Source of the DNA: Commensalibacter nepenthis
Lineage (GTDB): Bacteria > Pseudomonadota > Alphaproteobacteria > Acetobacterales > Acetobacteraceae
DNA: 64,000 bases
NCBI RefSeq assembly: GCF_029953305.1
Contig: NZ_JASBAN010000001.1
Location: 2,260,014 to 2,324,013, forward strand
Direction of reading: 5' to 3'
Shown here in pieces: positions 53,303-63,497 of this stretch (position 1 is the first letter of the stretch; every line of letters begins with the position of its first letter). Below the pieces are notes generated by a model. The model searched no databases and was not told where the DNA came from. It saw only the letters and a list, made by a program, of their open reading frames with translations. Made by a program: the position numbers and the translations under genes.

Positions 53303-55981
53303 ATGTTAGATAAAAAATTTCATCCTTCCTCTGTTGAAAATGATCTTTACCACCTTTGGGAGGAGTCTGGTTTTTTCTCGGCTAATCCTGAACAACAAGA
53401 CAAAAAACCATTTGCAATCATGATTCCTCCACCAAACGTGACGGGAACATTGCATATGGGTCATGCATTAACAATGACGTTGCAAGATACCTTAATTCGC
53501 TGGCGTCGTATGCAAGGGTACGATGTATTGTGGCAACCCGGTACAGACCATGCAGGGATTTCAACCCAACTGGTCGTTGATCGTAAGCTTACCGAAAAAG
53601 GCATTGATCGCAAATCTATTGGTCGTGATGAATTCATTAAGCACGTTTGGGAATGGAAAGCCGAATCTGGTGGCGAGATTACCAAACAATTACGCAGGTT
53701 AGGGGCTTCTCTTGATTGGAAAAGAGAGCGCTTTACGATGGATGAAGGTCTATCAGAAGCTGTCAAAAAAGTTTTTGTGACTTTGTATCGTGAAGGATTG
53801 ATTTATCAAGACAAACGTCTGGTAAATTGGGATCCCGTATTTCGCTCTGCCGTATCTGATCTTGAGGTGGAAAGCAAAGAGGTCAATGGGCATCTTTGGT
53901 ATATTCATTATCCAATTGAAAATAGTGATGAGATCATCACTATTGCAACAACTCGTCCTGAAACAATGCTTGGTGACGTTGCTGTTGCTGTGCATCCTGA
54001 AAACGAAAAATATAAACATCTTGTAGGTAAAAATATTATCTTACCATTAACGGGTCGTTTAATTCCTATTATTGCTGATGAATATTCTGATCCAGAAAAA
54101 GGAACTGGTGCTGTTAAGATTACGCCTGCTCATGATTTCAACGATTTTGAAGTTGGGCGCAGGCATGATCTAAAATTAATTACGATTTTAGATGAAAGTG
54201 CTGCAATTGATCTGAATGAGTTATCTGAAAATGAAAAGACAGAATTCGTCCTTTCCTTAGCTGGCTTACCAAGAGATAAAGCAAGAAAGCAAATCATTGC
54301 TGAACTTGAAAGGTTAGAGCTTCTTGAAAAGGCTGAACCTCATCGTAACCAAGTGCCTCATGCTGAAAGAGGTGGGGCTGTTATTGAACCACGCTTGACA
54401 ACGCAATGGTATTGCGATGCCCCAACCTTGGCAAAACCTGCAATCGAAGCAGTGCAAACGGGAAAAATCAAATTCGTTCCTAAACAGTGGGAAAACACCT
54501 ATTTTGCGTGGATGCGTGATTTGCAACCTTGGTGTATCAGCCGTCAATTATGGTGGGGACATCAAATTCCAGCATGGTATGGTCCAGATAATCATGTATT
54601 TGTTGCCTATGACGAAAATGAAGCCAAAGAACAAGCCCTGAAACATTATAGCAAAGAAGAACCATTACGCCGTGATGAAGATGTATTGGATACGTGGTTT
54701 TCTTCTGCATTATGGCCTTTTTCAACGTTGGGCTGGCCAAATGAAACTGTTGAATTAAACAGATATTATCCTGGGAACGTATTGATTACTGGATTTGACA
54801 TCATTTTCTTTTGGGTTGCGAGAATGATGATGATGGGTACCCATTTTATAAAAGATATTCCGTTCGAAACGGTTTACCTCCACGGATTGGTGCGTGATGA
54901 AAAGGGACAAAAAATGTCCAAAACCAAAGGAAATGGTATTGATCCTTTGGAAGTCATTGATGAATTCGGTGCTGATGCAATGCGCTTTACTGTATGTGCA
55001 TTAACAGGACCAGGGCGTGATATTAAGCTGGGTAAGAAACGTATTGAAGAATACCGTTCATTCATTACTAAAATATGGAATGCTGCACGTTTTTGTGAAA
55101 TGAATGAAGTCAAATATAATTCTAATTTCTCAATTAGCGATGTAAAACTTTCTTTAAATCGTTGGATTTTAGGAGAGTTATCCCAAGCAATTACAGATGC
55201 AACATCTGCATTAGAATCTTTCCGGTATGATGAATATGCTTCTGTTTGTTACCATTTCACATGGGATAAATTCTGTGATTGGTTTCTCGAATTTGCCAAA
55301 GCAGCTTTTCAAAATGAAGATCAAACTATTGTTCAAGAAACAAGAGCTGTTGCAGCATTAGTATTAAAAACACTTTTACAAATTTTACATCCTGTTATTC
55401 CTTTTGTTACAGAAACATTATGGCATGAATTTAATTTTGGTCAAAAAGGAACATTAATGGTTTCTGAATGGCCAAAAGCTGAACTATTTGCAACGGTTAA
55501 AACAAAAGAATCTTCTGAAGAAATTGATTGGATCGTTCGTTTTATTACAGATATCAGAACGTTAAGAGCTGAGATGAATGTGCCGCCTAGTAAATTTATC
55601 TCAGCTTATTTGAAAGATGCTAATTCATATACATTACAATATGCCAATGTTTGGGGCGATGCGATTAAACGTATGGCGAGAATAGATTCTATTGAGCCAT
55701 TACAGGGTGATTTACCTAAAGATTCAGCACAAACCATCGTTAATGAAGCAACTGTTATTCTGCCTTTAGCTGGGATCATCGATATTGATGCTGAAAAGGC
55801 ACGTTTAGCTAAAGAATTAGATAAGATCGTTGATGAACTTACAAAATTAAATACCAAATTATCTAATCAAAATTTCATACAAAAAGCACGACCTGAGATT
55901 ATTGAAGAAAGCCGAGAACGATTAAAGCAATTATCACATGATAAAGAACGTGTAGAAATGGCGTTAAATCACTTTAAATAG
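53303..55981 (+). CDS. valS: Valine--tRNA ligase
   Basis: 892 residues. Class I synthetase: HIGH motif MIPPPNVTGTLHMGHAL near residue 45, editing domain ATTRPETMLGDVAVAVHPEN, KMSKS in DEKGQKMSKTKGNGIDP, anticodon domain, and a C-terminal coiled-coil arm (IDAEKARLAKELDKIVDELTKLN) that binds the tRNA corner. It charges tRNA-Val, one of which (GAC) is in this window. Complete, and followed by a strong terminator. Confidence 0.97.
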   Translation: MLDKKFHPSSVENDLYHLWEESGFFSANPEQQDKKPFAIMIPPPNVTGTLHMGHALTMTLQDTLIRWRRMQGYDVLWQPGTDHAGISTQLVVDRKLTEKGIDRKSIGRDEFIKHVWEWKAESGGEITKQLRRLGASLDWKRERFTMDEGLSEAVKKVFVTLYREGLIYQDKRLVNWDPVFRSAVSDLEVESKEVNGHLWYIHYPIENSDEIITIATTRPETMLGDVAVAVHPENEKYKHLVGKNIILPLTGRLIPIIADEYSDPEKGTGAVKITPAHDFNDFEVGRRHDLKLITILDESAAIDLNELSENEKTEFVLSLAGLPRDKARKQIIAELERLELLEKAEPHRNQVPHAERGGAVIEPRLTTQWYCDAPTLAKPAIEAVQTGKIKFVPKQWENTYFAWMRDLQPWCISRQLWWGHQIPAWYGPDNHVFVAYDENEAKEQALKHYSKEEPLRRDEDVLDTWFSSALWPFSTLGWPNETVELNRYYPGNVLITGFDIIFFWVARMMMMGTHFIKDIPFETVYLHGLVRDEKGQKMSKTKGNGIDPLEVIDEFGADAMRFTVCALTGPGRDIKLGKKRIEEYRSFITKIWNAARFCEMNEVKYNSNFSISDVKLSLNRWILGELSQAITDATSALESFRYDEYASVCYHFTWDKFCDWFLEFAKAAFQNEDQTIVQETRAVAALVLKTLLQILHPVIPFVTETLWHEFNFGQKGTLMVSEWPKAELFATVKTKESSEEIDWIVRFITDIRTLRAEMNVPPSKFISAYLKDANSYTLQYANVWGDAIKRMARIDSIEPLQGDLPKDSAQTIVNEATVILPLAGIIDIDAEKARLAKELDKIVDELTKLNTKLSNQNFIQKARPEIIEESRERLKQLSHDKERVEMALNHFK

Positions 55982-56002
55982 ATAGAAATAAAATAATAAT
56001 GT

Positions 56003-56046
56003 AAAATAGCTGTTGAAAAATATTATTCAACAGCTATTTTTTTATA
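56003..56046 (+). terminator. valS: Rho-independent terminator of valS
   Basis: A 15-bp perfect stem (AAAATAGCTGTTGAA at 56,003-56,017 with its complement at 56,026-56,040), an 8-base loop, and a T-run that begins in the stem and continues to about 56,044. It lies 22 bases after the valS stop. Confidence 0.85.
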
Positions 56047-56080
56047 AGAAGAATTTATTACTTAAGTTAAGGAATTAACA

Positions 56081-56623
56081 ATGCATGAAAATATAGAAAC
56101 GGTTGTTGTTGGTGGTGGATGCTTTTGGTGTGTCGAAGCCATGTTAAGCCAATTTAAAGGCATTATCGAAATTTTACCTGGCTACTCAGGCGGTCAAACT
56201 GAAAATCCAACATATAAACAAGTTTATACTGATCAAACTGGGCATGCCGAAGTCGTTAAAATTACATTTGATAAAAATTTAATCAAGCTTGAAGATATTT
56301 TTCGCATTTTTTTCTTAACTCATAATCCAACCACACTGAATGCTCAGGGTGCAGACGTAGGTACCCGATATCGTTCAATTATTTTGCCAGCTAATGATGA
56401 CCAAGAACAAACAGCAATTTCAATTAGAAACGAAATTGAACAATCTGGTGTATGGGAAAAACCTATTGTTACAGAAATAACAAAATTAGAAAAATTTTAT
56501 CCAGCAGAAATAGAGCATAAAAACTATTTTGAGTTGCACCCTGAGGTTGCTTATTGCCAAGCAGTCATAGCCCCCAAGGTGTTAAAAGTTCGTAAAGAAT
56601 TTACAGATTATTTGAAAAAATAA
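56081..56623 (+). CDS. msrA: Peptide-methionine (S)-S-oxide reductase MsrA
   Basis: 180 residues. It reduces methionine-S-sulfoxide in proteins. The catalytic motif GGCFWCVEAM is near residue 13, with GYSGGQTENPTYKQV, THNPTTLNAQGADVGTRYRS and the C-terminal YCQAVIAPKVLKVRKEF, which carries a possible resolving Cys. A monogenic unit between the valS terminator and the convergent ABC genes. Confidence 0.95.
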   Translation: MHENIETVVVGGGCFWCVEAMLSQFKGIIEILPGYSGGQTENPTYKQVYTDQTGHAEVVKITFDKNLIKLEDIFRIFFLTHNPTTLNAQGADVGTRYRSIILPANDDQEQTAISIRNEIEQSGVWEKPIVTEITKLEKFYPAEIEHKNYFELHPEVAYCQAVIAPKVLKVRKEFTDYLKK

Positions 56624-56627
56624 TCAT

Positions 56628-57962
56628 TTATTCTTTAACAGTTTTATCGTCTTCATCAAGGAAGAATTGATCTGATTCTTCATCAAAATCGAATATCTCG
56701 GCATAACGTGCCCACCCAATAACAGTGGAGAGCGTTTGCCTTGCATATTCTGGCGACATTGTATCTTTTAATTCATCTCTAAATCGTTCTGCACTGGCTT
56801 TGTGATTCGAACGTTCATCCAATACACTACGAATAGCACGAATTAACGTAACATTCTTAACGACACTACGTCTGAAGATATCTTTACGTTCTTCAATTTC
56901 AGAATGAACCAATTCTTTTCCAAGCTCAGTCAGGATGATATCACCCTCTGCCATATCGGCAAAGCCCAACATTTGCAATGTTTCACCAATTGGTAATAAA
57001 TCATCCAATTCCATCTGTAGGCTTTGTGCAAGTTTAGGCAAATCTGCACGTCCCATATATGGCTCTGCCAACAATGCCTCGACCATTCCGATCATTAAAT
57101 TCATGGACATTGGCGGTATAGCAACGAATTGGCTACTATTTGCTTTTTTAACATCTAAATCATTTGGATTGATCTTAGCAGGACCACGATGTGTCATTAA
57201 TGTGTAAATTTTATCAACCAACTGACGAAATGCAATGTCTTCCCGATTACGCGGATGAGGGAATGTGACTTCTAATTCATGTGCAACGCTACCTGGGTTT
57301 GAAGAAAAGATCAATAAACGATCACACATCAAAACTGCTTCTTCAATACTATGTGTGACGATCAAGATTGATTTAACAGGCAGTTTCTTTTCAACCCACA
57401 ACTCAATCAAATCAGTTCGTAAATTCTCGGCAGTCAAGACATCCAAAGCCGAGAAAGGTTCATCCATCAAAAGCAAGTCAGGATGTACAACAAGCGCTCT
57501 GGCAAGCCCAACACGTTGACGCATTCCCCCTGACAACTCTTTTGGGTAGGCTTTCTCATAACCGCCTAAGCCAATCAGATCAATGGCTTCCTCAGCTAAT
57601 TGCTCTTGCTCTTTCCTATGAACGCCTTTGGCTTCTAAACCAAGCTGCACATTATCTTGTACTGTTAACCAAGGAAAAAGGGCAAAAGATTGAAACACCA
57701 TTGCGATGCCTTCAGCTGGACCAGACAATAGTTGATCTTTCCAACGAACTTCACCTTTAGTGGGTGCTAATAGTCCTGCAACAATACGTAATAAAGTCGA
57801 CTTGCCAGAGCCAGAACGCCCTAATAATCCAACGATCTCACCACTTTTCAAGGTAACATTAACATCATCTAATACGACCAATTCCGAATGGTTCTCTTTA
57901 GGATAAGATTGTTTACAATTTTTAACCTCGATCAAGGTTTCTGCAGTATTAAGCGTATTCAT
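56628..57962 (-). CDS. Nitrate/taurine-type ABC transporter ATPase with AAA-associated C-terminal domain
   Basis: 444 residues. Residues about 1-265 are an ABC ATPase: Walker A GLLGRSGSGKST, Q-loop VFQSFALFPW, signature ELSGGMRQRVG, Walker B LLLMDEPFSALD and His in IVTHSIEEA. Residues about 285-430 match the AAA-associated C-terminal domain (LMIGMVEALLAEPYMGRADLPKL...LPIGETLQML...ILTELGKELV...) found fused to NrtD/SsuB/TauB-like ATPases. It works with the 577-residue permease 12 bases upstream. No substrate-binding protein is nearby, so the substrate is undetermined. Confidence 0.85.
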   Translation of the reverse strand: MNTLNTAETLIEVKNCKQSYPKENHSELVVLDDVNVTLKSGEIVGLLGRSGSGKSTLLRIVAGLLAPTKGEVRWKDQLLSGPAEGIAMVFQSFALFPWLTVQDNVQLGLEAKGVHRKEQEQLAEEAIDLIGLGGYEKAYPKELSGGMRQRVGLARALVVHPDLLLMDEPFSALDVLTAENLRTDLIELWVEKKLPVKSILIVTHSIEEAVLMCDRLLIFSSNPGSVAHELEVTFPHPRNREDIAFRQLVDKIYTLMTHRGPAKINPNDLDVKKANSSQFVAIPPMSMNLMIGMVEALLAEPYMGRADLPKLAQSLQMELDDLLPIGETLQMLGFADMAEGDIILTELGKELVHSEIEERKDIFRRSVVKNVTLIRAIRSVLDERSNHKASAERFRDELKDTMSPEYARQTLSTVIGWARYAEIFDFDEESDQFFLDEDDKTVKE

Positions 57963-57974
57963 AAATATGCCCTC

Positions 57975-59708
57975 TTAAGAAAAAGATAAGCGACGTCGAG
58001 CATAATCATAAAGAGGATGCCAAACTAAGCGATTAAATATGATGACAAAAGCAGACATAACCACCATGCCCAAACCTACTTGGAACACATTTCCAGCATC
58101 TGTGGCTTCAGCAATATAAGCTCCAAGTCCCGTTGCTTTTAATGTATCATTACCCCAACTAGCAACTTCTGCTGCGATGGATGCATTCCATGCACCGCCA
58201 CATGCTGTCAAAGCCCCCGTGATATAATAAGGGAAAATGGCAGGTAACATCACCTTTGACCACCAAAGCCACCCTTTGATATGAAAGCTCTTAGAAGCTT
58301 CTCTGAGATCACCAGGAAATGTTGATGCGCCACCGACTACATTAAAAAGAATATACCATTGGGTTCCTAAAATCATTAAAGGCGTCAGCCAAATTTCTTT
58401 ATTCAAACCAAAATGAACGATACCAACTACAAAGAATGGAAAAAATAAGTTAGCAGGAAAGGCTGCCATAAATTGTGCGACCACTTGAGTTCTTTTTGCC
58501 CATTGAGGACGTAAGCCCAGCCAAATACCCGCTGGTACCCAAATAATTGTGGCAATAGCAATCATCACAACAACACGAAATAATGTGATAAAACCAAGCA
58601 CAATAACATGTAGTATTTCTTCGATAGAAATGTGTCCATGAACAGCTTCATAAATATAATAGGCAGCTGCGACCCCCAGTAAACATAAGATTGCTATGTA
58701 AATCCTATCAATGGTTTTCGAAGAAATTAGGTTTTTTGATAAATAGGATTGGCTGAATGGACGTTTACCAATCGGTAAAATAGCGACTTTGTGAGCAAAT
58801 CCATCGATATAATCAGAAATCCAACGAATAAAGCTGGTACGGTGCATAAGACGTAACAACCAAGGGGTTGTATCCGTATCACTATTGGTTGTTTCAAAGC
58901 GAAATTTTGCAGACCATGCAACAAGAGGGCGGAATAATAGCTGATCATATGCTAAAATAACAAATAACATTGCACCAATTGCATAAAAAATAGCAGCTAA
59001 ATCTTTATGTACAATCGCAGTTCCTACATAAGAACCAATACCAGGAAGTGTGATTTCAGTATTACCAACAGATATGGTTTCTGAATAAACAATCATAAAC
59101 CAACCGCCTGACATAGACATCATCATATTCCAGATCAGCCCAGGCATAGCAGCTGGAACCTCAAGCTTCCAAAAGCGTTGCCACGAGGTTAATCCAAAAC
59201 ATTTGGCAGCTTCGCTCATATCCTCTGGAATGGTTTTAAGAGATTGATACATACTGAATGCCATATTCCAAGCTTGGCTTGTAAAAATCGTGAATATGGC
59301 TGCTAACTCAACCCCCAGGATTTGACCTGGAAATAACCCCATAAAAAACACAACCGTAAAAGTCAAAAAACCAAGGATCGGAACAGATTGTAAAATATCA
59401 AGAATAGGAACCAACACCATTTCGGCTCTGCGACTTTTCGCTGCTATAACAGCATATGTAAACGTAAAAACCAAAGAAGCAAACAAAGCGGCAAACATAC
59501 GTAATGTCGTCCGCATTGCATATCCCGGAAGATATGAGGGATCCAGATTAATTGCCTGTGCACTAGGCATATTTAAAGGTTGTAGTACATGCCGCGTTGC
59601 TGATGCAATAGCAACCCCAAGTGCAATAACACACAGGATTGTGATAATATCAAATAAATTGGGTTTTGCCCGAACTGCAACGCTGGCGGGAATATTGTCT
59701 CTTGCCAT
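57975..59708 (-). CDS. ABC transporter permease with two fused BPD domains
   Basis: 577 residues, about 12 membrane helices. Two binding-protein-dependent permease domains lie in tandem: the first EAA-like loop is in EDMSEAAKCFGLTSWQRFWKLEVPAAMPG, the second in GDLREASKSFHIKGWLWWSKVMLPAIFP. This double-permease form pairs with ATPases bearing the AAA-associated domain, as in the next gene. The fusion supplies both halves of the channel. Substrate unknown; anion or sulfonate uptake is the usual role of related systems. Confidence 0.87.
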   Translation of the reverse strand: MARDNIPASVAVRAKPNLFDIITILCVIALGVAIASATRHVLQPLNMPSAQAINLDPSYLPGYAMRTTLRMFAALFASLVFTFTYAVIAAKSRRAEMVLVPILDILQSVPILGFLTFTVVFFMGLFPGQILGVELAAIFTIFTSQAWNMAFSMYQSLKTIPEDMSEAAKCFGLTSWQRFWKLEVPAAMPGLIWNMMMSMSGGWFMIVYSETISVGNTEITLPGIGSYVGTAIVHKDLAAIFYAIGAMLFVILAYDQLLFRPLVAWSAKFRFETTNSDTDTTPWLLRLMHRTSFIRWISDYIDGFAHKVAILPIGKRPFSQSYLSKNLISSKTIDRIYIAILCLLGVAAAYYIYEAVHGHISIEEILHVIVLGFITLFRVVVMIAIATIIWVPAGIWLGLRPQWAKRTQVVAQFMAAFPANLFFPFFVVGIVHFGLNKEIWLTPLMILGTQWYILFNVVGGASTFPGDLREASKSFHIKGWLWWSKVMLPAIFPYYITGALTACGGAWNASIAAEVASWGNDTLKATGLGAYIAEATDAGNVFQVGLGMVVMSAFVIIFNRLVWHPLYDYARRRLSFS

Positions 59709-59792
59709 TGAACCCGCCTTTATCCTTATATAATTAGATTATGAAAATCAGTAATAGTATATTACTAAAATAAAATTTGTATCACCAAAATC

Positions 59793-60272
59793 TTATGAAT
59801 TTTTAATGACACTTTGATGGCCTGTGCTGCCAAAACCACCGCCCGATCGTTCTGTTTCGTCCAAACTATCGGTTTCTTGCCATACGCCACGCACAACAGG
59901 GGTCAATACAGCTTGAGCAATACGCATTCCGCGCTCAATAATAAATGAATCTTTATCTGTGTTAATAAGGATTACCTTAATTTCTCCACGATAATCTTCA
60001 TCAATGGTGCCAGGAGAGTTAGGAACCATAATACCGTATTTTAATGCCAACCCTGAACGAGGGCGTATTTGTAATTCATATCCTACAGGCAATGCAATTT
60101 GTAATCCAGTCGGAATGAGTAACCTTGTTTGAGGTAAAAGCGTAACAGATTCATCAATAGCTGCTAATAAATCCATACCTGCTGCACCAGCAGTTGCATA
60201 AGAGGGTAATGGTAAATCTTTGGCATGAGCCAATCGTTTTACCATAATAATAGGGAAGGGTGGTAATGTCAT
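59793..60272 (-). CDS. dut: Deoxyuridine 5'-triphosphate nucleotidohydrolase
   Basis: 159 residues. It hydrolyses dUTP to dUMP, keeping uracil out of DNA and feeding thymidylate synthesis. The five trimeric-dUTPase motifs are present: [48 protein letters not shown] (reading RGMRIAQ), and the C-terminal [10 protein letters not shown] that closes the site. It follows coaBC on the same strand by 18 bases. Confidence 0.96.
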   Translation of the reverse strand: MTLPPFPIIMVKRLAHAKDLPLPSYATAGAAGMDLLAAIDESVTLLPQTRLLIPTGLQIALPVGYELQIRPRSGLALKYGIMVPNSPGTIDEDYRGEIKVILINTDKDSFIIERGMRIAQAVLTPVVRGVWQETDSLDETERSGGGFGSTGHQSVIKNS

Positions 60273-60290
60273 AACGTTACCCCTTATAAT

Positions 60291-61493
60291 TTAATGATTA
60301 AAAAACTGAATGATATCTTTAGTTAACAAACGACCAATTTCTTTCTTGTCAGCACGTTCAAAATGTTGCTTACCAGAGGATGACAAAATTGTCACCTCAT
60401 TTTCGACTCCTCCCATAATTTTTGTATCTGGGTTGACATCGTTCACAATAATCCAATCACAGTTTTTACGTTTTCTCTTGGTATCGGCATTATCCAACAA
60501 ATCATTTGTTTCCGCAGCAAAGCCAATAACTAACTTAGGACGATGAGGGTTTGGTCGAGAAATTGTTGCGAGAATATCAGGATTAGTTGTCAGTTCAAAA
60601 GATGGTATTTTTTCGTCACCTGTTTTTTTAATTTTTTGATTCGAAACTTCTTTTGCGCGCCAGTCAGCAACTGCCGCTGCCATGACTGCAATATCAACAG
60701 GGAGCATTTCTAAGCAAGCATTTAACATTTCTTGTGCTGTTTGAATAGAGATCACACGGATATTATCAGGGGGAATTAAAGAAACTGGTCCTGATATTAA
60801 AGTAACATCAGCCCCAGCGTCACGTAAACTCTCGGCAATGGCATATCCCTGACGACCCGAAGAATAATTCCCTAAAAAACGCACAGGATCAATCGGTTCA
60901 TAAGTAGGTCCTGCGGTGACCAATGCTGTTCTTCCTGATAATGGTCGATATGGAGCTAAATGATTCTCTATGTGTTTTAACATCGATTCAGGGGAAACCA
61001 ATCGACCATATCCATATTCTCCACAAGCCATATCCCCATGATCTGGCCCTACAAAAACTATCCCACGGCTTTTTAATTTATGAACATTTTCTTTTGTCGC
61101 AGCATTTTCCCACATTTGAACATTCATTGCAGGGGCAACCAAAATAGGCATAGAAGGCGGTGTTGCAAGTAACAAAGCACTTGCTAAATCATCAGCCAAA
61201 CCAACCGCCATTTTAGCAATCAAATCTGCACTGGCTGGATAAATAACAACCATATCCGCTTCTCGAGTAAGCGTAATATGTTCAATTTCATTCGTTACTG
61301 TCAGTTCGAATAAATCTTGATAGACAGCTTGACCACTAAGCGTTTGCACAGAAAGAGGCGTAATAAATTGTTCCCCACCTTGGGTCAAAATGCATTTGAC
61401 GTTACTTCCTTTAGCACGAAGTAATCGAATAAGTTCCAGAGATTTATAAGCAGCAATACCACCGCTGATAATTAGAAGGACATTTTTCTTCAT
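60291..61493 (-). CDS. coaBC: Bifunctional phosphopantothenoylcysteine decarboxylase / phosphopantothenate--cysteine ligase
   Basis: 400 residues from the ATG at 61,493, chosen because TTGGAGGAAAAT precedes it and the family start MKKNVLLIISGGIAAYKSLEL begins there; the frame extends 46 codons upstream without homology. The N-terminal CoaC half has the FMN site and APAMNVQMWENAA. The C-terminal CoaB half has TAGPTYEPIDPVRFLGNYSS and KKTGDEKIP. Two steps of coenzyme A synthesis. Upstream lies a gap of 237 bases where ubiB often sits. Confidence 0.95.
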   Translation of the reverse strand: MKKNVLLIISGGIAAYKSLELIRLLRAKGSNVKCILTQGGEQFITPLSVQTLSGQAVYQDLFELTVTNEIEHITLTREADMVVIYPASADLIAKMAVGLADDLASALLLATPPSMPILVAPAMNVQMWENAATKENVHKLKSRGIVFVGPDHGDMACGEYGYGRLVSPESMLKHIENHLAPYRPLSGRTALVTAGPTYEPIDPVRFLGNYSSGRQGYAIAESLRDAGADVTLISGPVSLIPPDNIRVISIQTAQEMLNACLEMLPVDIAVMAAAVADWRAKEVSNQKIKKTGDEKIPSFELTTNPDILATISRPNPHRPKLVIGFAAETNDLLDNADTKRKRKNCDWIIVNDVNPDTKIMGGVENEVTILSSSGKQHFERADKKEIGRLLTKDIIQFFNH

Positions 61494-61730
61494 TTTATAA
61501 TTTTCCTCCAATAAACTTAAACATTTCTGCTTATTTATTCTTTTGCCACCACTGCAAATATCGGATCTTAATGCGTTAAAATTCATTAAAATCAACAATA
61601 TGCTGCAATTTATATTCTTTTTACATTTCAAATAAAGATATTTGCTACTTCTTGCAGATCAAGTATTTTTTTGAACTACCAAAGTCATATTTTATAAACT
61701 TTACAGCATCCATCTTTATAATAGTTGCTA

Positions 61731-62507
61731 TTAAATTCGCCATCCAGAATGAATTGCAGCAATACCACCAGAAAGATTTTGATAGGTTACATGTTCTAAT
61801 CCCGCATTTTCCATCATGCTTTTCAGAGTTTCTTGATCTGGAAACATCCGAATACTTTCAGCTAAATATTGATAACTGTCTCCATCCTTGGCAATAATCT
61901 CACCAATACGAGGCAATGCTTGAAAAGACCATGCATCATATAAAGGACGTAAAATAGGAATAATCAATTTAGAAAATTCTAAACATAAAAAACGTCCACC
62001 AGGTTTTAAGACACGACGTGCTTCGGCTAATACCTTATCTTTGTGAGTACAATTCCGTAGCCCAAAAGAAATCGTCACACGATCTACGGAACGATCAGGC
62101 AAGCAAATCTCTTCACCATTCACACAGAAAAGATTAATATTTTTGACATATCCTTTATCAAAAGCACGGCTTTGCCCAACACTTAACATACTGTAATTTA
62201 CATCCGTTAAATAAGCAGGACCGCCCCCACGTTTTAGCCAACCGAATGTAATATCGCCCGTACCACCTGCTAAATCTAACAAGGTTAGATTTGGTCTGGG
62301 ACCTAACTCTTGAATAAAAATTTGTTTCCAAACACGATGAATTCCTAAAGACATCAGATCGTTCATAATATCATATTTGGCAGCCACACTGTCAAAAACA
62401 GCTTTCACCATTGAAGATTTTTCGTTCTCATTAACTTTACGAAATCCAAAATCTGTGACTTGATCTTCTTCATCAGAAGAATAATTGTTATTATTGTTCA
62501 TATTCAT
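61731..62507 (-). CDS. ubiE: Ubiquinone/menaquinone biosynthesis C-methyltransferase UbiE
   Basis: 258 residues. Methylates the quinone ring precursor with SAM. Motifs are VFDSVAAKYDIMNDLMSLGIHRVWK, LLDLAGGTGDIT, RVTISFGLRNCTHKD, GRFLCLEFSKL and YQYLAESIRMFPDQ, ending in the typical GGIAAIHSGWRI. The N-terminus carries an Asn run (MNMNNNNNYSS), absent from most homologues. It is transcribed away from mutM, with 23 bases between their starts, so the two promoters overlap. Confidence 0.96.
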   Translation of the reverse strand: MNMNNNNNYSSDEEDQVTDFGFRKVNENEKSSMVKAVFDSVAAKYDIMNDLMSLGIHRVWKQIFIQELGPRPNLTLLDLAGGTGDITFGWLKRGGGPAYLTDVNYSMLSVGQSRAFDKGYVKNINLFCVNGEEICLPDRSVDRVTISFGLRNCTHKDKVLAEARRVLKPGGRFLCLEFSKLIIPILRPLYDAWSFQALPRIGEIIAKDGDSYQYLAESIRMFPDQETLKSMMENAGLEHVTYQNLSGGIAAIHSGWRI

Positions 62508-62530
62508 AAAACTATTTTTTAGAAAAACCT

Positions 62531-63379
62531 ATGCCAGAATTACCCGAAATCGAAACCATTAAACGTGGATTAGAAAATAATCTAATCAACCAGACGATAT
62601 TATCTGTTCAATGTCATCGTGATACATTGCGTCTACCTATTCCAAAAGATTTAGACAGAATGATTACACATACCAAAATAATTCATTTTACCAGACGAGG
62701 CAAATATATCTTAATCGGACTAAATAACCAACAAACTATTTTAGTTCATTTAGGAATGTCGGGAAAAATGATTGTTCGCCCAAATATAAAAGACGAACCC
62801 ATCATCAAACATGAACATTTTACCTTAGTTACCAAAGAAGGACAAAGACTTAGTTATATTGACCCTCGGCGATTTGGAGTTATTGATTTGTTTCAAAGTG
62901 AACAAACGCCCATTTTGTTAAGCAAAATGGGACCTGAACCTTTGGGGGATGAAATCCATCAGCAATTCATTATGCATCATTTGCAAAAACACTTACGGAA
63001 CAAAAAACAATCCATCAAAGTGGCTTTATCAGATCAGCATATCATTGCAGGTCTAGGTAATATTTACGTCTGTGAAGCCTTATTTCTTGCGGGCATTTCA
63101 CCCCTCAGAGAATCTAGAACTTTGAATAAAAATGAAATTATGAGAATTGTGTTAGCTATACAAACCATTTTAACCCAAGCCATCGAAGCTGGCGGATCAA
63201 GCATGCGAGACTATGTTCATGCTAATGGTAAAAAAGGATATTTCCAGATACAATGGAAAGTTTATGGCAAAGAGGGAGATTATTGTTTAAATTGTTTGAC
63301 AAAACAAAAGAAAAGCGTAATAAAACGGGTAGTTCAAACAGGAAGATCAAGTTTTTATTGTGATTTATGTCAAAAATAG
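62531..63379 (+). CDS. mutM: Formamidopyrimidine-DNA glycosylase (Fpg/MutM)
   Basis: 282 residues. It removes 8-oxoguanine and formamidopyrimidines and nicks DNA. The N-terminal catalytic PELPEIETIKRGL follows the initiator Met. Other motifs are FTRRGKYILIGL, HLGMSGKM, DPRRFGVIDL, IAGLGNIYVCEALF, and the C-terminal zinc finger (CLNCLTKQ...SSFYCDLCQK, four Cys). Complete. It is divergent from ubiE and 118 bases before rpsT. Confidence 0.96.
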   Translation: MPELPEIETIKRGLENNLINQTILSVQCHRDTLRLPIPKDLDRMITHTKIIHFTRRGKYILIGLNNQQTILVHLGMSGKMIVRPNIKDEPIIKHEHFTLVTKEGQRLSYIDPRRFGVIDLFQSEQTPILLSKMGPEPLGDEIHQQFIMHHLQKHLRNKKQSIKVALSDQHIIAGLGNIYVCEALFLAGISPLRESRTLNKNEIMRIVLAIQTILTQAIEAGGSSMRDYVHANGKKGYFQIQWKVYGKEGDYCLNCLTKQKKSVIKRVVQTGRSSFYCDLCQK

Positions 63380-63391
63380 ATGATATTTTCC

Positions 63392-63420
63392 TTGACAAAA
63401 CTTTAATAAGAGATTAAAAA
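63392..63420 (+). promoter_or_regulatory. rpsT: Candidate sigma-70 promoter of rpsT
   Basis: TTGACA at 63,392-63,397 is a consensus -35. A -10-like TTAAAA or TAAAAA follows at 63,414-63,420 with a spacing of 16-17. The leader to the rpsT ATG is about 70 bases, room for S20 autoregulation, though no structure was resolved. Confidence 0.45.
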
Positions 63421-63497
63421 TCTGGTTTTAATTAGTATGTCATCTTATTTGTTGATGATATGTTTGTATTTATAGAAAAAAGTTAAACAGGAAATCC

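Noticed and set aside
61494..61631. Upstream extension of coaBC by 46 codons
   Set aside because: The family start and a strong GGAGGAAA site lie at 61,493; the extra residues have no homology-like character.
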